Shown one piece after another: positions 1 through 9,292 of a DNA stretch of 64,000 bases. The stretch spans positions 2,790,001 through 2,854,000 of the forward strand of contig NZ_CP170197.1 in assembly GCF_047300855.1 (NCBI RefSeq), given 5' to 3'. Under the pieces are notes generated by a model. The model saw nothing but the letters and a program-made list of their open reading frames with translations. It was not told where the DNA came from and searched no databases. The position numbers and the translations under genes were made by a program. The DNA comes from Sulfuriferula sp047300855 (GTDB lineage: Bacteria; Pseudomonadota; Gammaproteobacteria; Burkholderiales; Sulfuriferulaceae). Each line of letters starts with the position of its first letter. The stretch's first letter is position 1.

Positions 1-1137
1 ATCCAGCGCGACGCCGACAAACTGCTCGCCGCCAATGCCGAGGATATGGCCGCTGCGCGTGCCCATGGACTGGACGAGGCGTTACTCGACCGCCTCGCGC
101 TGAATGCCAAATCAGTGGCCGGCATGGTGGAAGGTCTGTTGCAGATCGCCGCATTGCCCGACCCGGTAGGCGAAATTAGCGACCTCAAATACCGCCCTTC
201 CGGCATCCAGGTGGGCAAGATGCGCGTGCCGCTGGGGGTGATCGGGATCATTTATGAAGCGCGTCCCAATGTGACCGCCGACGCCGCCGGGCTGTGCCTG
301 AAATCCGGCAACGCCGCCATCCTGCGCGGCGGTTCCGAGGCGATCCGCTCCAACCAGGCGATTGCCGCCTGCGTGCGCGAAGGGCTGGCCGCCGCCGGAT
401 TGCCGGAGACTGCAGTCCAGGTCATCGAAACCACCGATCGCGCAGCTGTGGGCGAACTCATTACCATGAGGGATTATGTAGACGTGATCGTGCCGCGCGG
501 CGGCAAGGGGCTGATCGAGCGCCTGATGAACGATGCGCGCATTCCGGTGATCAAGCATTTGCATGGCGTGTGCCACGTCTACATAGACGACCGCGCCGAT
601 CTGGACAAGGCGGTGCGCATTGCCGACAACGCCAAAACCAGCCGTTATGGCACCTGCAATACGACGGAAACACTGCTGGTGGCTCAAGGAGTTGCAGCCA
701 CCGTATTGCCAAAGATCGCCGCCATCTACACCGCCAAGGGCGTGGAAATGCGCGGCTGCGAGGCATCGCGCCGGATTGTGGCGATGAATGCGGCGACGGA
801 TGAGGACTGGGTCACCGAATACCTCGCCCCCATCATCTCCATCCGTCTGGTGGACGGCATGGACGCAGCGATTGAGCATATCAACACGTATGGTTCGCAG
901 CATACCGATGCGATTGTCACCGAGGACTACACGCGCGCGCGCCGCTTCCTGCGCGAAGTGGATTCCAGCAGCGTGATGGTGAACGCCTCCACCCGTTTCG
1001 CCGACGGCTTCGAATATGGCCTGGGTGCTGAAATCGGCATTTCCACCGACAAAATCCACGCGCGCGGCCCGGTCGGACTGGAAGGGCTGACTTCGCAGAA
1101 ATGGGTTGTGTTGGGCGATGGCCATGTGCGCGGATAA
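1..1137 (+). CDS. proA: gamma-glutamyl phosphate reductase, 5' end outside window
   Basis: Second step of proline synthesis: NADPH-dependent reduction of gamma-glutamyl phosphate to glutamate semialdehyde in the cytoplasm. The frame is open from base 1, with typical ProA sequence before the first in-window ATG at 46, so the gene starts upstream. About 378 residues are visible of a usual 415-420, so roughly 40 are missing. The catalytic cysteine lies in SRYGTCNTTE (codon at 655-657), and the C-terminal FGLGAEIGIST and ARGPVGLEGLTS blocks are intact. The proline gene proC lies at 9.3 kb on the other strand in a separate operon. The gene is followed by an inverted repeat rather than a classical terminator. 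Identification is secure; only the start is unknown. Confidence 0.97.
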   Translation: MQRDADKLLAANAEDMAAARAHGLDEALLDRLALNAKSVAGMVEGLLQIAALPDPVGEISDLKYRPSGIQVGKMRVPLGVIGIIYEARPNVTADAAGLCLKSGNAAILRGGSEAIRSNQAIAACVREGLAAAGLPETAVQVIETTDRAAVGELITMRDYVDVIVPRGGKGLIERLMNDARIPVIKHLHGVCHVYIDDRADLDKAVRIADNAKTSRYGTCNTTETLLVAQGVAATVLPKIAAIYTAKGVEMRGCEASRRIVAMNAATDEDWVTEYLAPIISIRLVDGMDAAIEHINTYGSQHTDAIVTEDYTRARRFLREVDSSSVMVNASTRFADGFEYGLGAEIGISTDKIHARGPVGLEGLTSQKWVVLGDGHVRG

Positions 1138-1155
1138 AAACCCAAAGCACTTCAT

Positions 1156-1228
1156 GCCACAGAGAGCACAGAGCCCACAGAGAACAGCTGCCTACATCAC
1201 GCTCGGTGCCCTCTGTGCTCTCTGTGGC
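1156..1228. repeat. dispersed inverted repeat (GCCACAGAGA type), copy 1
   Basis: A perfect 18-bp inverted repeat: GCCACAGAGAGCACAGAG at 1156-1173 is mirrored at 1211-1228, with a 37-nt loop. It fills the proA-nadD gap. A longer, imperfect relative of the same sequence lies at 31946-32074. There is no T-run after the right arm, so it is not a textbook intrinsic terminator, although the transcript could fold strongly. Confidence 0.85.
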
Positions 1229-1264
1229 AAATCGCCTTTAGATGCATAGCCTCACGCACAGCCA

Positions 1265-1921
1265 TTGAAACCCATCGGCATTTTCGGCGGCACTTTCGAC
1301 CCGATCCACTTCGGCCATTTACGTCTGGCGGAGGAAATGGCCGAGGCGCTGGAACTCGCCACGGTGCATTTCATTCCGGCGGGCACGCCGCCGCATCGCA
1401 CCCGTCCGCGCACCGACGCGCATCACCGGTTGCAGATGGTGCAGCTGGCCATTGCCGGCAATCCACGTTTTGTGCTGGACAACCGCGAAGTCGGGTTACC
1501 GCGTTTGTCTTTCACGGTGGAGACGCTCGCCTCATTGCGTGACGAACTGGGCGCCACCCAGCCCTTGTGCCTGCTGCTGGGCGCCGATGCGTTCCTGGGC
1601 CTGACCACCTGGTACCGCTGGCAGGACTTGTTCGCACTGGCGCACATCGCAGTCGCGCATCGTCCCGGCTTTCCGCAAAGCACCTGGAAAGACGCCATGC
1701 CCGAGGTGCTGCGCGCCGAACTGGAAGCGCGCATGGCGCACCCGCAAGACCTGACCAGTGCTGCGGCGGGGCTGCTGGTGACGCGTCCGATCACCGCACT
1801 GGATATCTCCGCCACGCACATCCGTGACACTTTGCGTGCCGCACGCAGCCCACGTTATTTGCTGCCTAACGTGGTTCTCGACTATATTCAGGCCAACCAA
1901 CTATATTTACCGGAAAATTAA
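1265..1921 (+). CDS. nadD: nicotinate-nucleotide adenylyltransferase
   Basis: Adenylates nicotinate mononucleotide to deamido-NAD in NAD synthesis. The 218-residue protein opens with the nucleotidyltransferase signature GGTFDPIHFGH (residues 8-18) and ends with the ISATHIR nucleotide-binding motif (about 184-190), both standard for NadD. The start is TTG at 1265; an in-frame TAG lies a few codons upstream and no ATG or GTG gives the conserved N-terminus. The stop codon overlaps the rsfS start by one base (TAATG), which implies translational coupling. This nadD-rsfS-rlmH-maf-rng order is common in betaproteobacteria. Confidence 0.95.
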   Translation: MKPIGIFGGTFDPIHFGHLRLAEEMAEALELATVHFIPAGTPPHRTRPRTDAHHRLQMVQLAIAGNPRFVLDNREVGLPRLSFTVETLASLRDELGATQPLCLLLGADAFLGLTTWYRWQDLFALAHIAVAHRPGFPQSTWKDAMPEVLRAELEARMAHPQDLTSAAAGLLVTRPITALDISATHIRDTLRAARSPRYLLPNVVLDYIQANQLYLPEN

Positions 1922-2277
1922 TGGATATCAACGAAATCACTGCTGCAGTCGTCGACGCACTGGAAGACATCAAAGGCCAGGATATCGTGGTTCTGGACAC
2001 CACCCCCCTCACCTCCATGTTTGACCGCATGGTCATCGCCAGTGCAGACTCCACGCGTCAAACCAAGGCGCTGGCTCATAATGTGCAGGAAAAACTCAAA
2101 GAAAAAGGCGTCCCTGACCAAGGCATTGAAGGCCTGGAGTCAGGGGAATGGGTGCTACTCGATCTGGGCAGCGTAATCGTGCATGTGATGCAACCTGCCG
2201 TACGCCAGTACTACAACCTGGAAGAGCTCTGGAGCGCAGCGCAGGATCAGCGCAATAAACGCAACGCAGCGGGCTGA
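1921..2277 (+). CDS. rsfS: ribosomal silencing factor RsfS
   Basis: The 118-residue RsfS/Iojap protein binds ribosomal protein uL14 and blocks subunit joining when nutrients are short. The conserved core around DIVVLDTTPLTSMFDRMVIA (residues 20-39) and the downstream region containing EWVLLDLGSVIVHVM are present, and the length is normal. The start ATG overlaps the nadD stop by one base, and rlmH begins 8 bases after its stop, so it sits inside a tight operon. No anomalies were noticed. Confidence 0.95.
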   Translation: MDINEITAAVVDALEDIKGQDIVVLDTTPLTSMFDRMVIASADSTRQTKALAHNVQEKLKEKGVPDQGIEGLESGEWVLLDLGSVIVHVMQPAVRQYYNLEELWSAAQDQRNKRNAAG

Positions 2278-2285
2278 GCCGTTCC

Positions 2286-2756
2286 ATGAAGCTGCGCATC
2301 ATCGCGGTGGGACAGAAAATGCCAGCGTGGATCGAAGCCGGGTTTGCCGAATATGCCAGGCGCATGCCGCGCGAGAACAGCATTGAGCTGATTGAACTCA
2401 AGCCGGAGAAACGCGCCAGCGGCAAGACCGGTGAGCAGATCAAGGAAGCCGAGCGCGACCGTATCCTCGCTGCGCTGCCGCGCGACGCCACAGCGTGGGC
2501 ACTGGATGAGCATGGCACTCAGCTCACCACACTGGAACTGGCCGATGCGCTGCGTGAATGGCAAGGCGCCGGGCGCGACACGGCTTTCGTCATAGGGGGC
2601 GCTGACGGCTTGCATCAAGATATCAAGCAACGTGCCGATAAACTGGTTGCGCTGTCACGCTTTACCCTGCCGCACGGACTGGTGCGGGTGATGCTGGCGG
2701 AACAGCTATATCGCGCCTGGAGCGTGACTCAGAACCATCCTTACCACCGGGAATAA
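2286..2756 (+). CDS. rlmH: 23S rRNA (pseudouridine1915-N3)-methyltransferase
   Basis: RlmH is a SPOUT-fold methyltransferase that N3-methylates pseudouridine 1915 of 23S rRNA on assembled 70S ribosomes. The 156-residue length matches the family. The C-terminal knot region FVIGGADGLHQDI followed by LSRFTLPHGLVRVMLAEQLYRA is characteristic, and the C-terminus HPYHRE is typical. It lies 8 bases after rsfS and 8 bases before maf, in the same operon. Identification is secure. Confidence 0.96.
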   Translation: MKLRIIAVGQKMPAWIEAGFAEYARRMPRENSIELIELKPEKRASGKTGEQIKEAERDRILAALPRDATAWALDEHGTQLTTLELADALREWQGAGRDTAFVIGGADGLHQDIKQRADKLVALSRFTLPHGLVRVMLAEQLYRAWSVTQNHPYHRE

Positions 2757-2764
2757 GACCTAAC

Positions 2765-3385
2765 ATGGCGCATATTGATTCACGCATTTATCTCGCCTCC
2801 CGTTCGCCACGCCGCCGCGAGTTGCTGCGTCAGATTGGCGTGCGTCACGAAGTGTTGCTGTTGCGTGAATCCGGCGGCCGCCTCGACGTCGATGAAACAC
2901 CACGACCTGGCGAATCGCCGCAGGATTATGCACAGCGCATCGCATGCGCCAAGGCCGACGTTGGCTGGCAGCGCGTCATAGAACGTCATATTCCGCACTA
3001 TCCGGTACTCGGCGCCGACACCACGGTAATCCTGGATGACGAAATTCTCGGCAAGCCACTGGGCCTGAATGCGGCGATTGACATGCTGGGCAGACTCGCT
3101 GGCCGCAGCCATCAGGTTGTCACGGCAGTCTCAGTGACATACGAAGATCGATGCGAGGCTTTACTGAGCACGTCGACAGTCAAATTCAAGCCGCTCAGCG
3201 AACGTGAAATTCTCGCCTACACCAGTAGCGGCGAGCCTTTTGACAAGGCGGGCGGTTATGCCATACAGGGGCGCGCAGCGACTTTCATTGAACATCTGGA
3301 GGGCAGCTATTCCGGCGTAATGGGCCTGCCGTTGTTTGAAACGGCGCAGCTGCTGGAACGCTTCAACATGAAATTCTTCGAATAA
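2765..3385 (+). CDS. maf: Maf-family nucleoside triphosphate pyrophosphatase (YhdE-like, dTTP/UTP)
   Basis: Maf proteins hydrolyse non-canonical or specific nucleoside triphosphates to monophosphates and pyrophosphate. The protein has 206 residues. The N-terminal LASRSPRRRELL motif (about residues 10-21), the metal-binding GADTTVILDDEILGKP segment and the DKAGGYAIQG motif are present. The last of these resembles YhdE-type enzymes that act on dTTP and UTP more than the YceF type, an assignment made from the motif only. It is in the nadD operon, 8 bases after rlmH and 22 bases before rng. Confidence 0.93.
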   Translation: MAHIDSRIYLASRSPRRRELLRQIGVRHEVLLLRESGGRLDVDETPRPGESPQDYAQRIACAKADVGWQRVIERHIPHYPVLGADTTVILDDEILGKPLGLNAAIDMLGRLAGRSHQVVTAVSVTYEDRCEALLSTSTVKFKPLSEREILAYTSSGEPFDKAGGYAIQGRAATFIEHLEGSYSGVMGLPLFETAQLLERFNMKFFE

Positions 3386-3407
3386 GCCCAAAGGTAGATC
3401 GCGCATC

Positions 3408-4862
3408 ATGAGTGAAGAAATTCTCATCAACGTTACCCCCCAGGAGACCCGCGTCGCGGTGATGCATCTGGGCGTCGTGCAGGAACTCCACATCGAGCGC
3501 ATCAGCCAGCTTGGCCTGGTCGGCAATATTTACTTCGGCAAGGTGTGCCGGGTATTGCCGGGGATGCAGTCCGCATTTATCGACATCGGCCTGGAACGTG
3601 CCGCGTTTCTGCATGTCGCCGATATCTGGGAAGAGCGCCATGCCGGGGGCGAGGAACGCCCGATTGAACGCATTCTGTTCGAGGGGCAGGGTGTGCTAGT
3701 CCAGGTCATCAAGGATCCGATCGGCACCAAGGGCGCGCGACTGTCCACCCAAGTGAGTTTTGCCGGGCGTTTTCTGGTGTATCTCCCGCAGGAAACGCAC
3801 ATCGGCATCTCGCAAAAAATCGAAGATGAAGCCGAACGCGAATCGCTGCGCCAGAAACTGCAACAGTTGCTGCCCGAGGATGAACACGGCGGTTTTATCA
3901 TCCGCACCATGGCAGAGCAGGCTGAAGAACGCGAATTGCAGGCGGATATTGAATACTTGCGCAAATTGTGGGCTGATATTCAACAGCAGGCTCGAACCGC
4001 GCCATTGAAATCGCTGCTGTATCAGGAACTTAACCTGTCGCTACGCGTGTTGCGTGATTTTGCCAACGATGAAACCGACCGCATTCTGGTGGATTCACGC
4101 GAAACCTACCAGAAGATGATGAGTTTTGCCGAGAATTATAGTGGTGGCGTGGTCGATAAACTCAACCACTATGCCGCCGAACGCCCGCTGTTTGACTTGT
4201 ATGCCATTGAAGATGAAATCGAAAAAGCGCTGGCGCGGCGTGTGGAACTGAAATCCGGCGGCTATCTGATTATCGACCAGACCGAAGCGCTGACCACGGT
4301 GGACGTAAATACCGGCGGTTTCGTCGGTGTACGCAATTTCGACGACACTATTTTCAAGACCAACCTGGAAGCCGCGCAGGCGATTGCCCGTCAATTACGG
4401 CTGCGCAACCTGGGCGGCATCATCATCGTCGACTTCATCGACATGGACAATCACGGTCACCGCAACGAAGTATTTTCCGAGTTCAAAAAAGCGCTGGCGC
4501 GCGACCATACGCGCATGACGGTGAATGATTTTTCATCGCTGGGCCTGGTGGAAATGACCCGCAAGCGTACCCGCGAAAGCCTGGCTCATGTGTTGTGCCA
4601 GCCCTGTCCAACCTGCCAGGGGCGCGGCGAAGTCAAAACTGCGCAAACCGTGTGCTATGAGATCCTCCGCGAAATTGTGCGCGAGGCACGCCAGTTCAAT
4701 GCGCGCGAATTCAGGATACTGGCATCCCAACAAGTGATTGATCAGTTTCTGGATGAAGAATCGCAAAGCCTGGCGCAACTCGGCGATTTCATCGGCAAGC
4801 CGGTATCGCTACAGGTAGAAAGCTTGTATACCCAGGAACAATACGACGTGATTCTGATTTAA
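3408..4862 (+). CDS. rng: ribonuclease G
   Basis: Endoribonuclease that matures the 5' end of 16S rRNA and decays some mRNAs. The 484-residue length fits RNase G and lacks the long C-terminal scaffold of RNase E. An S1-like RNA-binding domain lies near residues 38-125. The catalytic aspartates of the DNase I-like domain appear in VDVNTGGF (D299) and DFIDMDNHGHR (D342), and the zinc-link cysteines in CQPCPTC (C397, C400, C403). The 3' end is overlapped on the other strand by the tail of the decayed FimV-like gene. It is the last gene of the nadD operon. Confidence 0.96.
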   Translation: MSEEILINVTPQETRVAVMHLGVVQELHIERISQLGLVGNIYFGKVCRVLPGMQSAFIDIGLERAAFLHVADIWEERHAGGEERPIERILFEGQGVLVQVIKDPIGTKGARLSTQVSFAGRFLVYLPQETHIGISQKIEDEAERESLRQKLQQLLPEDEHGGFIIRTMAEQAEERELQADIEYLRKLWADIQQQARTAPLKSLLYQELNLSLRVLRDFANDETDRILVDSRETYQKMMSFAENYSGGVVDKLNHYAAERPLFDLYAIEDEIEKALARRVELKSGGYLIIDQTEALTTVDVNTGGFVGVRNFDDTIFKTNLEAAQAIARQLRLRNLGGIIIVDFIDMDNHGHRNEVFSEFKKALARDHTRMTVNDFSSLGLVEMTRKRTRESLAHVLCQPCPTCQGRGEVKTAQTVCYEILREIVREARQFNAREFRILASQQVIDQFLDEESQSLAQLGDFIGKPVSLQVESLYTQEQYDVILI

Positions 4863-4890
4863 ATGCATGCCCGGTCAGGCAGACCCGCCT

Positions 4891-6376
4891 TGAATTAAAC
4901 GAGCTGTCTTGCCATTGCGGCGCAACAAGATTGAAACGCCCCCTGAACCTCATCTGCGCCAGTTCAAATTCCGTCCGCTGGCCATTATCGCGATACAGTT
5001 CGAAGAGCAGGTACCACACGGCCGAGTGGCTGCGCTCATGGCTGGCAAAATGTTCCGTCAACAACGTCATGGCGCGTTCCGGATAGCCAAGGTGCACGAA
5101 CACAGCAGCTTCTTCGGTGATTTGATTTACCGTCGCCATCAGGAAATCATCTTCCTTGCGACCTGACTGCGACGCGACCCGTGCTGTGCTTGCATGCCGA
5201 GGTCTATCAACGCGCCTGCCCGTCGATGTCGCCGCTAATGGGCTGTCGAGCTTCCGGCTTCTCCCAGAAGGCTTCCGTCCAGGGCTCGGTGATGTTAACA
5301 GCTGCGGCATCAGGCAATACATCAGTAACTACCGGGTCATTTGAACGACGCTGCCTGCATAGTAAATACAGACCCGCAGCGCCCGTGGCCAACGCACCCA
5401 TCTGGTACATGTACCAGGCTGGCCAACTCGCCGAATCTTGTTTCAATGACCCGGAAGGTAATGCTGCAGGCCTGGGGCGGCAGTCATGGCAGTAATCTGT
5501 TTGCGGAGTATCGCCACGGTAGCCCTGGTTTCGGCCAATTGCTTTTGCAACGCAACCATATCGTCCTGCAAAGCATCTGCCTGTATAAGCCTGGCATCGT
5601 TATCAAGCGGTGGGGCAGTCTGGTTGACATCGGATATCTGCCCACGCTGCCCCGGCCAAGTGCTCAAGCTGGTGCTGATATGCAAAGCAAACTGATCGCC
5701 CGAGTTTGCCGGGGCATGACCAGCGGATATTGGTACAGCTTTCCGAGGTGCTGCCGAGATGGTTTTTTCTGCCTGCTTCGCGGTATTGTTCACAGACAGT
5801 AACCGGGAAGAGTGATGCCGCGTAGCCGCATCCTTATGCTCACGCTTGGCGGATGGCATGACCGCAGCATTACTTCCCGCACGCACCGCCGGTTGCCTCG
5901 TTAAAGGGGCGCCTGCCGTCACTGGTGCAAAGCCGGATTCTTCAGTCAAATTCGGAACGACGTCTATCAATACAGTGTAATCGCGACGCAACGAGTTATC
6001 ACACACCGACTCCAAGGCGAAATCCAGCACCGGATCGTTGACAGAGTAGGCGGTGGTCAACAGCAAATACTTACCCTGCGCGTCCCTGCACAAGTTTGAC
6101 AACGGCACGCCTGAGCGTGGGCAAATCGAGCCACCCTGGTGCGGCCTTTGCACCAGACGGAAGCACTCTTCCCCTCCCGCCATCTCGGACGAATCTGCCC
6201 ATATGGGGACCTTCACACGCAGGGGTGACCAATACCGGAACGCACCTGCGCCGGCCCCAGGCCGAGCGCATGACCGATAGACCGAATGACCCGATACCGA
6301 TACCCATACCCAACAAAGTTGCGACCAGTAAGCGCGGGGCCGGATATTTAGGCCACGGGTATTTATTTCGTCTCAT
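4891..6376 (-). pseudogene. FimV/TspA-like pilus-associated protein, broken by several frameshifts
   Basis: Recognisable FimV pieces lie in order but in different frames. An ATG at 6376 opens a hydrophobic signal segment. A second frame reads IGHALGLGPAQVRSGIGHP, the usual FimV N-terminus after signal cleavage. A third frame (6216-5443) gives LRVKVPIWAD, then CFRLV and LRRDYTVLIDVVP, a low-complexity linker and a coiled coil. A fourth stretch (5446-5207) holds a transmembrane segment (MGALATGAAGLYLL). The frame changes again to the FimV C-terminus, EAAVFVHLGYPERAM and LLFELYRDNGQRTEFE (about 5170-4900). The shift between frames two and three looks like a lost C in the C-run near 6222-6226. 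The start overlaps the stop of the dynamin-like gene (ATGA). Neighbours are intact, so true decay is favoured over sequencing error. Confidence 0.8.
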
Positions 6377-8340
6377 GCAACTGCCTGCACTATATGCAAT
6401 GAGGGCGGGGAAGCCATCTTCACGGCGTCGTCCGCATGGTTTGAAAATGTCTGGAGAATCGAATTGATTTCCTGATGCTGCTGTCCCAGGTCGTCAAATT
6501 GTTGCTTTAACTCTGCGACTTTGGCCTGCAGGTTATCCAGATTGTCATGCACCTTGCGTATGTTATCGACACGCAGTTCCAGTTGGGTTTTATGGTCACG
6601 GATGCGTATTACCAGCGGATCCAGAGTCCGGCGCAGCCATGCATCGGCTTCCAGGCGCGCCATCTCGAAAACGGTGCGCGCCTCGGACACCAGGCTTTGA
6701 TAAAACTTGCTCACCATAAAGCGCTTTTCCAGCATCAAATTAAGGGGGTCACGGCAAAACATCTCGGTACTCTGGGCCAAACTCGCCAGACGCTGGCGAT
6801 GCCGGTCCATATCCAGTTTGGGCGGGTTCAATTGCGGGAATCCATGCTGTTCTTCAAAACGCCGGTAGGCCGAGTCAAGCAATTCCAGGATGGTGGCCGC
6901 AGTCTTGTCCACTTTGGCAAATTGCGTGTTGATGCGCCCGAACAGATTATTCATCCCACGGGTAAGAGTGACGGTGGTCCAGCTTTCATCCAGATGTTCG
7001 CGGCTTTTTTCCAGCATGGCATTTAGCACATCACCGGATAGCTCGGACAATAATGCGCGCCCCTGTTGCTGCACCAGGTTACGGGTAATCTTGAAATTCA
7101 GCGCAACCGCATCATAACCACGCTTTTCGATTACCAGTTTGTCGCGCAGCTTGGTGACCACTTCGCGGTTTTTTCCGGTGAAACCACTCAGTTGCTCCGC
7201 ATCGCTTTTAACCGATTTAAGTCTGGACAATACCCCATCACGCGAGGCCTCCAGCATGGTCAGCACCTCGCGATTCACCGACTGGTGCAGCAGTGCCTGA
7301 CGCGAGGGTATGATTTTGTCGGCAAGTAAAGTCTCCAGCCTGGCAATTCCGGAACGCTCCAGAAGCACCTGATCATCGCGAATTTTTCCAACCAGCGCTT
7401 TCTGTGCGGAAACCGCAAATACTTGATGGCGTGGAATTCTAAGCTGCTCGGCGGTTTGGTCTATCTGGCGCTGGATGATGGCGTCGATTTCAGCTTCCGA
7501 TTTGAGCTCGTCCCAAAGCATGTCAATCTTGTTGAGTACCGCGATATGGTGGTGCACACGGCGATAAACGGTGTTTTCCCAGATATCCAGATCGGAGCGT
7601 GTCACCCCGGTTTCGGTGGCCAGCAGGAAAAACACGCCGTGCGCATTAGGAATCGCGCTAAGGGTCAATTCGGGTTCGCTGCCCAACGCATTCAGGCCTG
7701 GCGTATCCAGAATAGTCAGCCCGCCTTGTAACAGCGGGTGCGGGAAATTGATCTGGGCATAACGCCAGGCCGGCACTTCCACCTTGCCGTCAGCCGCACC
7801 CATACGTGCCAACTCGGCATCATCTTTATCGCATAAGCCCATGGCACGCGCCTCGGTGATCGGCACACGCTTGACTTCGGCCAGCGAGCGCAAGGCTGCA
7901 CTCAGCTGCATGGCGTTGGAAGGATCGAGGCTGATCGTGCTCCACTCTATGGGCAATCGTTTGAGCGTGGCGATGCTGTCATCGCGCAAGCGCGTCTCGA
8001 TTGGCAACAAGCGCACATACGGCTTACTGTCGGCATCGTGGAAGATTTCCGTCGGGCACATGGTCGTGCGTCCTGCATCCGAGGGCAGAAGGCGCTGTTT
8101 GAGGTCAGCAAAAAAAAGCGCGTTGATGAGCTCCGATTTACCCCGCGAAAATTCGGCCACAAATGCCAGCACCAGCCGGTCCTGCTTCAGGGACTCCGCC
8201 AGATCATAGAGGCGCAAGGTCTGCTCTGCATCGATATCTGCATAGCGGTCCAGCCAGCCGCGGTAAGCGTCCAACGAACCGAGTATCGCCGCGCGGCGTT
8301 GTTGATAATTCGCGACTTCCTGCTCAAGCCGATTTGCCAT
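6373..8340 (-). CDS. dynamin-family GTPase
   Basis: A 655-residue protein with an N-terminal dynamin-type GTPase domain. The P-loop is EFSRGKSELINA (about residues 63-74), the switch I threonines are in GRTTMCPTE, G3 is in LDTPGLNALG and G4 in NKIDML. The rest is helical with a C-terminal coiled coil (VAELKQQFDDLGQQHQEI), as in bacterial dynamin-like proteins that act on membranes. It lies 2 bases after the DUF167 gene, and its stop overlaps the start of the FimV-like remnant (ATGA), so the two were co-translated. The precise role is unknown. The family assignment is solid, but membrane fission or fusion activity is inference. Confidence 0.85.
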   Translation of the reverse strand: MANRLEQEVANYQQRRAAILGSLDAYRGWLDRYADIDAEQTLRLYDLAESLKQDRLVLAFVAEFSRGKSELINALFFADLKQRLLPSDAGRTTMCPTEIFHDADSKPYVRLLPIETRLRDDSIATLKRLPIEWSTISLDPSNAMQLSAALRSLAEVKRVPITEARAMGLCDKDDAELARMGAADGKVEVPAWRYAQINFPHPLLQGGLTILDTPGLNALGSEPELTLSAIPNAHGVFFLLATETGVTRSDLDIWENTVYRRVHHHIAVLNKIDMLWDELKSEAEIDAIIQRQIDQTAEQLRIPRHQVFAVSAQKALVGKIRDDQVLLERSGIARLETLLADKIIPSRQALLHQSVNREVLTMLEASRDGVLSRLKSVKSDAEQLSGFTGKNREVVTKLRDKLVIEKRGYDAVALNFKITRNLVQQQGRALLSELSGDVLNAMLEKSREHLDESWTTVTLTRGMNNLFGRINTQFAKVDKTAATILELLDSAYRRFEEQHGFPQLNPPKLDMDRHRQRLASLAQSTEMFCRDPLNLMLEKRFMVSKFYQSLVSEARTVFEMARLEADAWLRRTLDPLVIRIRDHKTQLELRVDNIRKVHDNLDNLQAKVAELKQQFDDLGQQHQEINSILQTFSNHADDAVKMASPPSLHIVQAVA

Positions 8341-8342
8341 GT

Positions 8343-8642
8343 CTACATTCCCATTTGTTCTAGTTTTTGAATGGTCTCGTCATCCAGCGCCGCAATTTTC
8401 AGTATTTTCCGGCGGCTCTTTTGTCCGCCCTGAATCCGGACGTTCCTCGCTGATATATCGAGTGTTTTGGCAATAAATGCGCACAGGGCAGCATTTGCCT
8501 TTCCGTCAATAGCGGCTGCCGCAACACGAACCTTGAGCGCATTGTCATGAATACCTGCAATTTCCGTGGTTTTTGCTCCTGGTTGAACATGCAGTAAAAT
8601 CTGTGCCGATCCGCCATTTATTTTCAACCAGGACGGAAACAC
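8343..8642 (-). CDS. DUF167 family protein (YggU-like)
   Basis: A 99-residue protein of the DUF167/YggU family, a small alpha/beta fold of unknown function. The conserved region LHVQPGAKTTEIAG and the block around IDGKANAALCAFIAKTL are clear. It starts with GTG at 8642, 12 bases after the YggT gene, and ends 2 bases before the dynamin-like gene. The yggS-proC-yggT-yggU order is widely conserved in proteobacteria. No functional claim can be made from the sequence. Confidence 0.9.
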   Translation of the reverse strand: MFPSWLKINGGSAQILLHVQPGAKTTEIAGIHDNALKVRVAAAAIDGKANAALCAFIAKTLDISARNVRIQGGQKSRRKILKIAALDDETIQKLEQMGM

Positions 8643-8654
8643 GGTATCGCGCCG

Positions 8655-9230
8655 TTACATCATGCTACGCGCTACGCCCTCCAACCAGGCGAGCGGCAGC
8701 ATGATGATAAGCTGACACACCAGCAGAAAAGCCAGCGGGGAAAGATCAAAATTGGCAACCGGTGGAATCAGGCGCCGAAACGGACGCAGCAGAGGGGCTG
8801 CCAGCGCCGCAAATACCGGCATCAAGGGCGACAGCGGATTCACCATGGACAATACAGCCATCACCAACACCAGGCCAATCAAGGTATAGATACCCAGACT
8901 AACCAGACGCACGACCGCCAACAACAGGAATGCAGGCAAAACCTTGCTTCCTGCCGCCAGGAACGGGTAGCCGTCCAGCCCATATAGTGCCAGCAGCAAT
9001 ATAAATTCCAGCACCAGAGCCAGCAACAGGGTACCCATGTCCACTCCGAACAAGCCTGGGATGACGCGCCGCAACGGACGTACGGCAAAATCGGTGAGCT
9101 TGATCACAAACTGTGCAAACGGATTGTGGAATGGAACACGCACCCATTGCATATAAAAACGCAGCAACAAGGCGATCAGGAACAGATTCACGAGGTTTTG
9201 CAGCAAAAACTGCAAGGCTTGGTTCAACAT
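8655..9230 (-). CDS. YggT family membrane protein
   Basis: A polytopic inner-membrane protein of about 191 residues with two YGGT repeats. Each repeat pairs a hydrophobic helix with a conserved NPF/NP-type segment: FHNPFAQFVIKLTDFAVRPLRRVIPG (first) and NPLSPLMPVFAALAAPLLRPFRRLIPP (second), quoted here in part. The start is ATG at 9230 with an AAGG ribosome site; a TTG two codons upstream is also possible. Family members have been linked to osmotic or ion homeostasis, but the molecular role is unsettled. It lies between proC and the DUF167 gene in the conserved yggS operon. Confidence 0.9.
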   Translation of the reverse strand: MLNQALQFLLQNLVNLFLIALLLRFYMQWVRVPFHNPFAQFVIKLTDFAVRPLRRVIPGLFGVDMGTLLLALVLEFILLLALYGLDGYPFLAAGSKVLPAFLLLAVVRLVSLGIYTLIGLVLVMAVLSMVNPLSPLMPVFAALAAPLLRPFRRLIPPVANFDLSPLAFLLVCQLIIMLPLAWLEGVARSMM

Positions 9231-9292
9231 GGTCAATTACCTTGAAAACATACTGTGATTGTTACATTTTCCAAACGCATGCGACGTCTTAA

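Noticed and set aside
112..1155. Long minus-strand ORF of 347 codons opposite proA
   Set aside because: It is a GC-rich antisense shadow of proA with no recognisable domain. Similar long shadows lie opposite the FAD/Fe-S gene (22211-24478), pilT (10824-11789) and ubiB (30443-31792).
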